A model generated the notes under the pieces. It was not told the DNA's origin. It worked only from the letters and a program-made list of their open reading frames with translations, and ran no database searches. Shown piece after piece: positions 1-7,358 of a stretch of DNA of 64,000 bases; position 1 is the stretch's first letter, and each line of letters starts with the position of its first letter. Where the stretch lies: positions 2,264,001-2,328,000 of the forward strand of contig NZ_LR134173.1 of NCBI RefSeq assembly GCF_900635815.1, written 5' to 3'. The DNA is from Legionella cherrii. Its GTDB lineage: Bacteria; Pseudomonadota; Gammaproteobacteria; Legionellales; Legionellaceae. Made by a program: the position numbers and the translations under genes.

Positions 1-781
1 CAGAGATACTACTCCATTGAGGCATTAACGGACGCAAAACAGGTACTAACTGTTCTGCGGGAACATAATGAACAGGTACAACAGCTACCATCATGTCATC
101 GCCTTGTGGTGGATGTTTCAGTTCGTTCAGAAGATCAGGTGATTGGGTTTTCGCATCAATATTAGGAATAATTTTAATGACTGCACCACTAGGTATGGCG
201 GCATAGCCTGACACTTGTAAAACTGAAAGGAAAACCTGATAAAGTTCATTATTATTCATCGGTGTTGATGACACAATCGATATTTTTCCTTGAACTCGAG
301 GATCTATCACAAAATTTTTCCCAGTAACTCGTGATACCTCAGCGATAACCGCTCGAATATCCGCATTTCTTAAATTCCATATTTGGCCATTCGGAGGTAG
401 TGTTTCTGTTTGCTCATCAGAGCTCTGAGAGGGATTTGTTTGTATCGAAGGAGTTTGATTGTTATTTTGTTGATTTTTTTTGGCACTGAGCTGTTGGGAT
501 ATTTTATTCTGCAATTCCCTCGCTGTAAGGTAATCGCTAATAGGGCCTATTTGCACAAGATAAAGCTTTTTATCGGATAGGTTCTTAATTTCTACATGTT
601 CACTAACAAGGGCAGACAATTCCTTTTCACGTTGTTTTGCATCTTTTTCTAAATTAAACGCACCTGCTTGCAGGTAAAAAGTAGTATTCCCGTTCTTCGT
701 TGTAGTGGAAATATTAATTTCGTTTGCGTGAGTTAACGCAGAGCAAATAAATATTAAAATTATAATTACTATCGAGCGCAT
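1..781 (-). CDS. lspD: Type II secretion secretin LspD/GspD with N-terminal SPOR domain (5' part, runs off window)
   Basis: The reading frame starts at an ATG at 781 and is still open at base 1, so about 260 residues are visible. Residues 1-17 form a signal peptide (a basic start, then an Ile/Leu run ending ALTHA). Next comes a SPOR-like segment (TFYLQAGAF, later LYLVQIGPI) where most GspD proteins have none. A Gln/Asn/Ser linker follows, then the secretin N0 domain (IWNLRNADIRAVIAEVSRVT, FVIDPRVQGKISI) and the start of N1 (VVPVHYVPAEQLVPVLRPL). GspD forms the outer-membrane channel of the type II system. No good Shine-Dalgarno precedes the ATG, so the start is likely but not certain. The SPOR part probably binds septal or denuded peptidoglycan, by family knowledge. 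Confidence 0.85.
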   Translation of the reverse strand, partial: MRSIVIIILIFICSALTHANEINISTTTKNGNTTFYLQAGAFNLEKDAKQREKELSALVSEHVEIKNLSDKKLYLVQIGPISDYLTARELQNKISQQLSAKKNQQNNNQTPSIQTNPSQSSDEQTETLPPNGQIWNLRNADIRAVIAEVSRVTGKNFVIDPRVQGKISIVSSTPMNNNELYQVFLSVLQVSGYAAIPSGAVIKIIPNIDAKTQSPDLLNELKHPPQGDDMMVAVVPVHYVPAEQLVPVLRPLMPQWSSIS

Positions 782-891
782 TGAAAAACCGCAAAATCAT
801 AAGTGAATAACATAATAACTAAATTTATAAACTTACCATAGCTTTTTTGGCGAGTAACGGAAGGTATTTTGAAGCATTTTTCTATTTTGCT

Positions 892-906
892 TTAAGATTA
901 TCTTAA
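892..906. promoter_or_regulatory. AT-rich palindrome upstream of lspD
   Basis: TTAAGATTATCTTAA is a perfect 7-1-7 inverted repeat lying 110 bases before the lspD start. A second short palindrome (CTTAATTGTTAAG) overlaps its end. It could be an operator, but AT-rich palindromes are common by chance in this DNA. Confidence 0.2.
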
Positions 907-988
907 TTGTTAAGAAATTAATGAAATACGGTAAGTTACTCTTTTATTTTCCTCTGGAATAAATAAAGTTGGATTAAATATCTTATTA

Positions 989-1017
989 GTCCCGGATTGT
1001 ATGACGCTATCCGGGAC
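989..1017 (-). terminator. Hairpin after the histidine-rich gene
   Basis: A perfect 9-bp inverted repeat (GTCCCGGAT / ATCCGGGAC, 11-base loop) sits just past the stop of the histidine-rich gene. Only a weak T-rich tract follows on the minus strand, so termination is inferred from position and stem strength. Confidence 0.6.
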
Positions 1018-1027
1018 CTCATTTTTG

Positions 1028-1276
1028 CTAGGGAGTGTAATGGGTATGAGTGTGCGAATCATGGTGCTGGTGCTGGTGTTGATGATGCTGATGATGATGT
1101 TGTTGTGGGTGTTGGTAGGGATGATGTACATGGTGATGAGGGGGGAAGAAACCATTAGGGTGGTTTGCGTGTACGGGATTTGTAACAATTACTGTAGTTT
1201 GTGGTGGTTGTGTTGTGGATGGGTGATTGTGTTGGTGTGCGTTTTGCTGATGCCCGTGCGTTCTTGAATTATTCAT
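1028..1276 (-). CDS. Small histidine-rich protein
   Basis: This is an 82-residue frame with an AGGAT ribosome site before its ATG. More than a third of the residues are His, with much Gln, Pro and Thr. The C-terminal half alternates H/HQ blocks (HHHVHH, QQHHHQHHQHQHQHH). There is no signal peptide or membrane segment. Such sequences bind Ni, Zn, Cu or Co ions in metal storage and chaperone proteins, but I recognise no specific family and the metal role is inference. The opposite strand is also open here because His codons read as Met/Val/Leu codons in reverse. This strand is preferred because it has the ribosome site, a hairpin after the stop and the orientation of its neighbours. Confidence 0.6.
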   Translation of the reverse strand: MNNSRTHGHQQNAHQHNHPSTTQPPQTTVIVTNPVHANHPNGFFPPHHHVHHPYQHPQQHHHQHHQHQHQHHDSHTHTHYTP

Positions 1277-1453
1277 ATTTTTTCATCCTAATTAAATAAA
1301 GAATTGAATGACGCCAAAGATGATAATGAACACTTAATTGTACATTTTAAATATCATCATAACGCATTATATGCAGAGAGTTTGGTAAATGTATATGTTT
1401 TTAAAACAATTCAAACTATAAATAATATCAAAGCATTAACCTGATTTAAGGGG

Positions 1454-1480
1454 GCCTTCTACCTCAATTTTGGAGAAGGC
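1454..1480 (-). terminator. Hairpin after small unknown gene
   Basis: The arms GCCTTCT / AGAAGGC enclose a 13-base loop just downstream of the 1503-1778 gene. The tract after it is not strongly T-rich on the minus strand, so this is a moderate terminator candidate. Confidence 0.4.
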
Positions 1481-1502
1481 TCTATCTTATTCTAGGGAAG
1501 GA

Positions 1503-1778
1503 TTAAGGACAATAAATCGTGTCTACCACTTCTACGAGATCAGCATTGCTCTGATCCTTTAAATCAAAATTGCCATGGAGTTCTTCTCCTGATGAACTGA
1601 TGTAATGTCGTTCAAAAAATCGTGATAAAACTGCGTTTTGTCTCCGAAGTAGGGGAGCTGCAGGTATTTCATCAGAATCTGGTAATTGAACTAACGGATT
1701 TTCTGATAAGTCCGCTTCATTTGTTTTTCCTCCGGTAATGAATAGCGTTCTTGTTTTTCTATCGAAAAATTTAGTCAT
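1503..1778 (-). CDS. Small protein of unknown function (91 aa)
   Basis: This 91-residue frame has a good TGGAG ribosome site 7-8 bases before its ATG and a hairpin after its stop. It is hydrophilic, with a basic N-terminus (MTKFFDRKTRTLFITGG) and an acidic middle and end. There is no signal peptide, membrane segment or motif I recognise. It reads like the small cytosolic or effector-like unknowns common in Legionella. It is flanked on both sides by non-coding DNA, so neighbours suggest no function. Confidence 0.6.
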   Translation of the reverse strand: MTKFFDRKTRTLFITGGKTNEADLSENPLVQLPDSDEIPAAPLLRRQNAVLSRFFERHYISSSGEELHGNFDLKDQSNADLVEVVDTIYCP

Positions 1779-1948
1779 GCGAATCTCCAGGTGAGTGAGT
1801 TGGTGATTACATACAACAATTCAGTTGAGCTGATAGGGCAGAGCAAGCTCAGTAGGGTCTGAATACAATTCTACTGTCTCGGACAATCCAGGAATTATAA
1901 ACAGGCCTTAAACTTTTCTACACGAACGAGACTGTCCCGTCAACAACC

Positions 1949-2527
1949 TTAAATTGAATAGGTTTTTTTATGTGGCCTGTTGGTGCTAAGAATACAGTAT
2001 TTCAATTGTACAATACCGCAGCCGATATTTTTTGTCTCCAAAAGTTCCAGTTCGACATCCTCTTTCTGTGGACCAAATAATGATCGACCCGAACCAAGTA
2101 AAATAGGAATCAATGTAATAGTTAATTCATCAATAAGATGCTCAGCAATGAATTTTTGAATAGTGACTCCTCCATCAATATAAAGATGTTTCATTCCTTG
2201 ATTTGCTAAGCGATGAACGAGGGCAGTGGGCGATTCAGACGATGAAGAAACGTAATTTTGTAGATGCTTAGGAATAGTTACTCCCTTACTACTCATGACT
2301 ACTACAGGGAGTGTTCCATATGGCCATTCATCAAATGATAATACTTGTTCAAAAGAATGCCGGCCCATGATCAATCCATCAACAGTCGCAATAAAGGATT
2401 TATAACCACCATCCTCACCTTCGGGTACAAGAGAATTAACTTTCATGAGCCAATCAATAGAGCCATCATGGCGCGAGATAAATCCATCAACACTGGTAGC
2501 AATAAATACAGAACATTTCATGGACAT
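1949..2527 (-). CDS. RibD C-terminal/dihydrofolate reductase-like protein
   Basis: The 192-residue protein starts at ATG 2527, chosen because AAGGAT lies nine bases upstream. An in-frame codon at 2581 has no such support. The start KCSVFIATSVDGFISRHDGS, then GLIMGRHSFEQVL, then MKHLYIDGGVTIQKFI and TLIPILLGSGRSLFG are the hallmarks of the RibD-C/DHFR-like fold (YwjB/YyaP group), with the NADPH-binding glycine-rich GGV turn. Family members are NAD(P)H-dependent reductases, mostly of unknown substrate. It is a stand-alone domain, so it is not the riboflavin enzyme RibD, which needs a fused deaminase. It lies 60 bases downstream of a purine permease on the same strand and may share its transcript. 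Confidence 0.85.
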   Translation of the reverse strand: MSMKCSVFIATSVDGFISRHDGSIDWLMKVNSLVPEGEDGGYKSFIATVDGLIMGRHSFEQVLSFDEWPYGTLPVVVMSSKGVTIPKHLQNYVSSSSESPTALVHRLANQGMKHLYIDGGVTIQKFIAEHLIDELTITLIPILLGSGRSLFGPQKEDVELELLETKNIGCGIVQLKYCILSTNRPHKKTYSI

Positions 2528-2587
2528 AATAAAAATATCCTTGTGATTATTTTTGCAAAATATACAGGAAGATGAATTCAACCTGTT

Positions 2588-3868
2588 TTAACTGACCAGG
2601 AAGAATATTACAAAAACAATACTCAATATAAAGAGTAAAAAATTAATTTTTTGTCGGGTTAATAGTTTTAACAGCGTATAAAGAATTATCCCTCCACCAA
2701 TTCCATCTGCAATAGATGCAGTAAAGGGAATCATCATAATTGTAACCATACAGGGCGCAGTTTCACTCACATCCTGTAATTTCATATCAGTGAGGTGTTT
2801 CATCATACAACACGCTACATAAAGAAGCGCAGGGCCTACAGCAAAATTAGGGATCATTCGCGCTAAAGGGGAGAAAAAGAGCATGAGGATGAAGCCGATT
2901 GCTATGACGATTGCTGTGATACCACCACGTCCACCTGCTTCAATACCTGCCGCAGATTCAATATAGGGAGACGTACTTGCTGAACCCAGTAACCCTGCCA
3001 CAGCAGAAGCGGCTGCATCCACTGTTAAACAGTTACTAAGACGTTTCGCATAATTTTTTTGTTGCTTGAATACAGACGGATTCAATAAACCGATTAATGT
3101 GCCTGTGGCATCAAATACAGCAATTAAAAAAAATGTGAATGTGGCTTTTATGGCGAGCACAGTATTGAGGCCAGAAAAATCAAGCTTTAAAAAAGTAGCT
3201 TGCATGGAAGGGGGCATGGAGATTAAACCTTGCCAGGTAGATAAACCCATTAACAAACTTAAAGCAGTAATAGTCAGTATTCCGAGGATAATCGCCCCAG
3301 GTATTTGAAAAAAATCCAGAATGAGTATCAGAAGAAAGCCCAGGAAAAATAATCCGGTTTGAGGACGATTGATTTCTCCAAGACGCATTAAATTATGATT
3401 GTCCGCGATTATTATTTGATTATTTTCTAAAGTAATTAGCGCAATTAACAGACTTATCCCTATTAAGATAGCAATTTGTAAATTGTAGGGAATGGCTTCA
3501 ATTAAAAGACGTCGAAGACTCGTGAGCGACATTAAAAAAAATAAAACACCAGAAAGAAACACAATCGCCAAGGCTTGTTCCCAAGGTATGCCCATTCCTT
3601 GTACTACTGTATAGGAAAAAAAGATATTTAAAGCCATACCAGGGGCAATGCCAATGGGTGTGTTGGCAAATAGGCCGGCAAGAAGACAAGCAAAGGCAGT
3701 AATAAGGCATGTGGCCGTAAATACGGCTCCTTGATCCATCCCTGCATCATGAAGGATGCTTGGGTTAATGAACGCAATGTAAACCATTGTTAAAAAAGTG
3801 GTTATTCCCGCAAGGACTTCAGTTCTCAGGGTAGTGTCTTTCAGAAAATAGGATTTTAACCGTTCCAT
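2588..3868 (-). CDS. AzgA-type purine (guanine/hypoxanthine/adenine) permease
   Basis: This 426-residue inner-membrane protein has about 12-13 hydrophobic segments. Typical AzgA/NCS2 signatures are the opening TEVLAGITTFLTMVYIAFINP, the FANTPIGIAPGMALN loop, FDATGTLIGL in the middle and GSASTSPYIESAAGIEAGGR near two-thirds. Members import purine bases with protons. The length matches the family. The start is the ATG before ERLKSYF, the usual AzgA N-terminus. The substrate cannot be told from sequence. Legionella depends on host nutrients, so purine salvage is a plausible role. Confidence 0.9.
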   Translation of the reverse strand: MERLKSYFLKDTTLRTEVLAGITTFLTMVYIAFINPSILHDAGMDQGAVFTATCLITAFACLLAGLFANTPIGIAPGMALNIFFSYTVVQGMGIPWEQALAIVFLSGVLFFLMSLTSLRRLLIEAIPYNLQIAILIGISLLIALITLENNQIIIADNHNLMRLGEINRPQTGLFFLGFLLILILDFFQIPGAIILGILTITALSLLMGLSTWQGLISMPPSMQATFLKLDFSGLNTVLAIKATFTFFLIAVFDATGTLIGLLNPSVFKQQKNYAKRLSNCLTVDAAASAVAGLLGSASTSPYIESAAGIEAGGRGGITAIVIAIGFILMLFFSPLARMIPNFAVGPALLYVACCMMKHLTDMKLQDVSETAPCMVTIMMIPFTASIADGIGGGIILYTLLKLLTRQKINFLLFILSIVFVIFFLVS

Positions 3869-4148
3869 AATGTTTTATTCTTCTATTTTAAAATTAAATT
3901 TAAAGAATTGGGTGCTCTTTGTTTCTCATTAAACATAGCAAAAATTCAATCTAAAGTATCTAGAATTAATTGTTAATTTATAGGTATGAGGTTAATGAAT
4001 CAATGTAGAGTATCTATGTGAGTCCAATAATATTAATTGCTGCTCACGCAGGCATCAATTAATAATCTTTGTTTTTGATTCATGCTACCAAGCCACTTTG
4101 GAGTTGTTTGGACACATAGAAAGTCGTATTTTTTACCCAGCTTATTTG

Positions 4149-5870
4149 TTATTTGGCTGTTGGCGTCAATTTTTTTATCATCCTATAGTTTATAAATGTT
4201 GTGCCACAAATTTCTTTAGTTTGTCTTGCTTCAGTAATGTAACCACGATGATCAAAAAATGGTTTCGCTGTAATGCTGACATCAGAAAAGAGTTCTCGGA
4301 TGCCTAAAGCCATTGCTTTATGCTCACGAGCCTCGAGTAAGGCTTTCCCAATTCCTTGATTTTGATAGTCCTTATGCACATACCCACGATTGAGATAACC
4401 ATTTTCTTCCAGGTCTGAAAATCCAACAATCCTGCCACTTTCTATATTAATTGCGACAAAGGTATAGTTTTTAGCAAGAGATTTTTGCCATTCAATCAAA
4501 TTGGGATTTTTAGGGGCCCATGCATCGAGTTGTTCTTGGGTATAATCCTTGCAGTTGACATAGTGGACCGTATCATAAAAAAGCTGGTAGATTTCCGCTT
4601 CATCGCCGGGTTCAAAAGGTCTAATATAAAATTTTTGATCGGATGCTCTAAAGGCAGGATAAAATTCTAGGGGTTTTGTACCAGTCCAATGTTTTTTAAT
4701 TTCAAAGAGTATGCTCTCTGCCATTTGTTTTAAATGAGGTAATAAGTTATTCGTGGATGCAACATGAATAAATGCTTGCAAACGTGATAAAACTCTTGGT
4801 CTTACCCAATTTTCTTCGGCATTCCATAATGAGTTTTCTGAAGTAGGGCCTGAAGGACCCACTCTGTCTTTTTCTAGAGTGGAATTAAGAAAAGGGAGTG
4901 TTTGTTGTAATAACCAAAAACCACAGGCTTCAGTATACGCTTTAGCATAAGCCAAATCATCTGATGCCGCAGGAATAGTTCGTTTGAGTTCTTCTCGATA
5001 AATAATCTCGAGATGGGATATGACATCTTCGGGGATCGCTTTAGCACACCAACATGTTGGCATGCTCATTCTAAGATACGTACCATCCAGTAGGGCATTG
5101 CGTACAAAGGCCCATTCAAAATCAATCAGTTGCAAATCACCTGTTTCTTCATGGTCGAAAACATTATCGGGACAAATATCCCCATGAGTTAAAACAGTAA
5201 AAGGACCTGGTTTAAGTAATGATTCAATCAGTAAGGTAGACTCATTGATGCATTCTGTTGTTAAAGTCAGATTGAGTTTTTTATTTGTTGTACGTAGTTT
5301 CTCGAGTAAATCAGTACGAGTGAAATCCAACTCTTCTTGCAGCGTTTCGGCGCTCCCATGAATTTTATTTAAAATAGCCTCGTAGCGTGCTGTTTTAGCA
5401 AAACCTGCCGCATGGAAGCTTCCTAATGCTTTCATAAAACGTCTTAATGCAAGAATCGCCCTATCTCTATACGGAAGTGTTAATGTGTCAACTAAACTTA
5501 TATGCCGCTTTCCTAAATCTTCGATAAGAATAAATCGATGTTCTTTATCACCACCATAAAAATGTGGAACATTATGCATGTTTTGGTGAATTTGATTGGC
5601 AAACTCCAGTCCGGCCCAGTCGCGGGCAAAACGCGCATAGGCATCTTGGTCATCCGTCGCTGATTTCTCAGGTAATGATTGTTTGAAAATGATGCTTTTG
5701 GGGATGGTGCTCAGGTTGCTGTTCAGCATAATCCGTAACACCATATTTCGACGATCTGGTTCACTTAAAAACTGTAAAGAATCAATTTCAATTTCTGTCA
5801 TAAAAAAGTGTTGAAGCATTTGGGTGACTTTTTGCAGTATTACTGGATTGATTGTTTGTTGTATACTCAT
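4149..5870 (-). CDS. Fusion: APH-type kinase domain plus GNAT acetyltransferase
   Basis: The protein has 573 residues in two enzymatic parts. Residues about 30-290 resemble aminoglycoside/choline phosphotransferases: the catalytic loop HGDICPDN (H229, D231, N236) and the Mg-binding D250 in LIDFEW are intact. A helical linker follows. Residues about 415-570 form a GNAT domain (FYIRPFEPGDEAEI, and the acetyl-CoA loop YQNQGIGKALLEARE), closest to the YafP type. A known bifunctional enzyme, AAC(6')-Ie-APH(2''), pairs the same activities in the opposite order. The gene starts 12 bases after an AAC(6')-like gene, so the two probably form an operon. The substrate is unknown; aminoglycosides, other amines or sugars are possible. 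Confidence 0.8.
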   Translation of the reverse strand: MSIQQTINPVILQKVTQMLQHFFMTEIEIDSLQFLSEPDRRNMVLRIMLNSNLSTIPKSIIFKQSLPEKSATDDQDAYARFARDWAGLEFANQIHQNMHNVPHFYGGDKEHRFILIEDLGKRHISLVDTLTLPYRDRAILALRRFMKALGSFHAAGFAKTARYEAILNKIHGSAETLQEELDFTRTDLLEKLRTTNKKLNLTLTTECINESTLLIESLLKPGPFTVLTHGDICPDNVFDHEETGDLQLIDFEWAFVRNALLDGTYLRMSMPTCWCAKAIPEDVISHLEIIYREELKRTIPAASDDLAYAKAYTEACGFWLLQQTLPFLNSTLEKDRVGPSGPTSENSLWNAEENWVRPRVLSRLQAFIHVASTNNLLPHLKQMAESILFEIKKHWTGTKPLEFYPAFRASDQKFYIRPFEPGDEAEIYQLFYDTVHYVNCKDYTQEQLDAWAPKNPNLIEWQKSLAKNYTFVAINIESGRIVGFSDLEENGYLNRGYVHKDYQNQGIGKALLEAREHKAMALGIRELFSDVSITAKPFFDHRGYITEARQTKEICGTTFINYRMIKKLTPTAK

Positions 5871-5882
5871 ATGTATCGCCCC

Positions 5883-6416
5883 TTAGCGTAACGTTTTCAG
5901 CAGAAGCAGATGATGTTTATCCTCACTATACTCAGTGCGCTTAAATCCCGCTTTTTCATAACAGTGAATCGCTTGGTAATTATTAATCTCAGGGTCAACG
6001 ACAGCAGCACAAAAAGTATTCGCCAGGTTCTCTGTAAACCTATCTAAGATGTGTCTGCCTAATCCTTTACCGCGATGTTCATTTGATGCAATAAAGAGAT
6101 CCAAGCCGACCAATTCATTCAGTTTATAGATATCAAATAAGGAATTATTAGGATGCAAAACACCTTCAGGGAAATGATCTTTGAAACAATAATATTGAAT
6201 AAAGCCTATGGCTTGTTTATCTAAGTTAATTATAAAACTAGGAACATTATCTTGACCCTGAATTCTCGGTAAGTATTTCCTTTTTATTGCTTCAAGTGAC
6301 CAAATTGTTCCTCGAGCGTACCATTGATTAATGATAGGTTCCTGGAACCAAGAGTAAAGACGGTTGATATCCTGTTCACATAGAGGCTTAAAATGGAGTG
6401 ATTCGCGAGGATTCAT
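5883..6416 (-). CDS. AAC(6')-like GNAT N-acetyltransferase
   Basis: The 177-residue protein is one GNAT domain. Its N-terminus (INRLYSWFQEPIINQWYARG), the YLPRI segment, the IGFIQYY strand, the LDLFIASNEHRGKGLGRHIL acetyl-CoA loop and AIHCYEKAGFKRTE follow the plan of AAC(6')-I aminoglycoside acetyltransferases (Acetyltransf_8). By family it would transfer acetyl from acetyl-CoA to an amine. It is the first gene of a two-gene unit with the kinase-acetyltransferase fusion. Chromosomal AAC(6') relatives occur in many environmental bacteria and need not give resistance, so the substrate is left open. Confidence 0.8.
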   Translation of the reverse strand: MNPRESLHFKPLCEQDINRLYSWFQEPIINQWYARGTIWSLEAIKRKYLPRIQGQDNVPSFIINLDKQAIGFIQYYCFKDHFPEGVLHPNNSLFDIYKLNELVGLDLFIASNEHRGKGLGRHILDRFTENLANTFCAAVVDPEINNYQAIHCYEKAGFKRTEYSEDKHHLLLLKTLR

Positions 6417-6435
6417 AATATTCTATTTTATAAGT

Positions 6436-6768
6436 TTATTTCTTAATGACGCGCTTCTTTTGCGACATCGGCACTTCTAGTGTTGTAATTTTAAAGAGAT
6501 GGGTCAACCATTCGCTTTCTTCCCATAGCTCTGCTGAGATGGCCAAATAGGGCTTTGCACCTGGATAGGGAATGCCTTCATCATAGTTATTGATAAATGC
6601 TTTTCCCGCATGAGTCGGTTTAACGAATAATTGATCATCGCAAACTAAAGCAATGACCTTGTTATCGCAGTAAATAGCATATTCACCAAACATCTTTTTC
6701 GCATAAACACTTCCGGCTTTTGCGGTTTGATCTATGATAAAGTCAACGGTACTTTGTCTGGAGGCCAT
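6436..6768 (-). CDS. TfoX N-terminal domain protein
   Basis: The protein has 110 residues. The pattern KMFGEYAIYCDNKVIALVCDDQLFVKPT, then YPGAKPYLAI and a C-terminal helix, is the TfoX-N domain. Full TfoX/Sxy regulators of competence also have a C-terminal domain, which is absent here. Stand-alone TfoX-N proteins are widespread and mostly uncharacterised, so a competence role is only possible. It lies 19 bases upstream of the acetyltransferase gene on the same strand and may lead that operon. Confidence 0.85.
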   Translation of the reverse strand: MASRQSTVDFIIDQTAKAGSVYAKKMFGEYAIYCDNKVIALVCDDQLFVKPTHAGKAFINNYDEGIPYPGAKPYLAISAELWEESEWLTHLFKITTLEVPMSQKKRVIKK

Positions 6769-6931
6769 TACTCATTCCCATGCTGATCTCGTTTTATAAG
6801 TTCTCAATAAAGCCTGAAAATCGGGATTTACTACTATTTTTTTATTTGAAAAATAAAGAAGCTGTTGATTTTAGTTTATTGGTTCTTAACCAACTAAGGG
6901 GAAGCAAATTTTACGTAACTATTTGATTTAA

Positions 6932-7008
6932 TGGTGGCTATGGGTGGACTCGAACCACCGACCTCAGCATTATGAGTGCCGCGCTCTAACCGGCTGAGCT
7001 ACATAGCC
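6932..7008 (-). tRNA. tRNA-Met (CAT), elongator type
   Basis: Read on the minus strand, this is a 77-nt cloverleaf with encoded CCA. The 7-bp acceptor stem GGCTATG/CATAGCC is perfect, the T-loop is GGTTCGAGTCC and the anticodon CAT lies in CTCATAA. The acceptor resembles E. coli elongator tRNA-Met (GGCTACG) rather than tRNA-Ile2 (GGCCCCT) or initiator tRNA, which lacks a 1-72 pair. The Met-elongator call is therefore favoured over lysidine-modified Ile-CAT. Confidence 0.95.
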
Positions 7009-7020
7009 ACAAGACGCGTG

Positions 7021-7049
7021 ATTTTGTCGTTTTAATGGAAAATTGTCAA
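7021..7049 (-). promoter_or_regulatory. Sigma-70 promoter of the tRNA gene
   Basis: On the minus strand TTGACA, a 17-base spacer and CAAAAT (4 of 6 to TATAAT) end 13 bases before the tRNA. A GC-rich CACGCG discriminator follows, as is typical of growth-rate-controlled stable RNA promoters. Confidence 0.65.
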
Positions 7050-7307
7050 TACTGTTATTCTATTTTTTTGGATTTTTTTCATATTCTCTCTAAGCTTTTA
7101 TATTTTCTACCTCTACATTTCATAAATTCACTTAAGTAGAAATAATGCAATTGAATGATTATAAAACAAAAGAATAAGGAATAAATACGTGCTTAGGCCT
7201 GTTCGCTGTATCCATAATAGAGACAAGGTCATAAAAAATAGAACAAATAGAATCGGTACATTCTATATCAGCTTATTGGGCAGGAAAGATTATTTGAGGA
7301 GCACTTA

Positions 7308-7347
7308 GGGTGAAGTCCTGGGCTCAGCTGCGCTTCACCCAGGCTAC
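7308..7347. repeat. Intergenic GC-rich inverted repeat (GTAGCCTGGGTGAAG family)
   Basis: GGGTGAAG and CTTCACCC (8 bp) flank a 17-base loop, ending in CCAGGCTAC. The same GTAGCCTGGG/CCCGGGT vocabulary recurs near 33.39, 34.98, 49.74 and 59.34 kb. Of the 350-base gap between the tRNA and htrA, I see only this repeat, placed after the htrA stop where it may also act as terminator, and the tRNA promoter. Confidence 0.55.
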
Positions 7348-7358
7348 CTTTGAGAAAG

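Noticed and set aside
1001..1267. Open frame of 88 codons opposite the histidine-rich gene, rich in Val, Leu and Met
   Set aside because: It is the reverse of His/Gln codons, has no ribosome site and overlaps the terminator hairpin. The minus strand is better supported.
6879..6893. TTGGTT..AACCAA hairpin after the tRNA as a terminator
   Set aside because: Only six A/T-rich pairs and no T run after it, so it is too weak to call.
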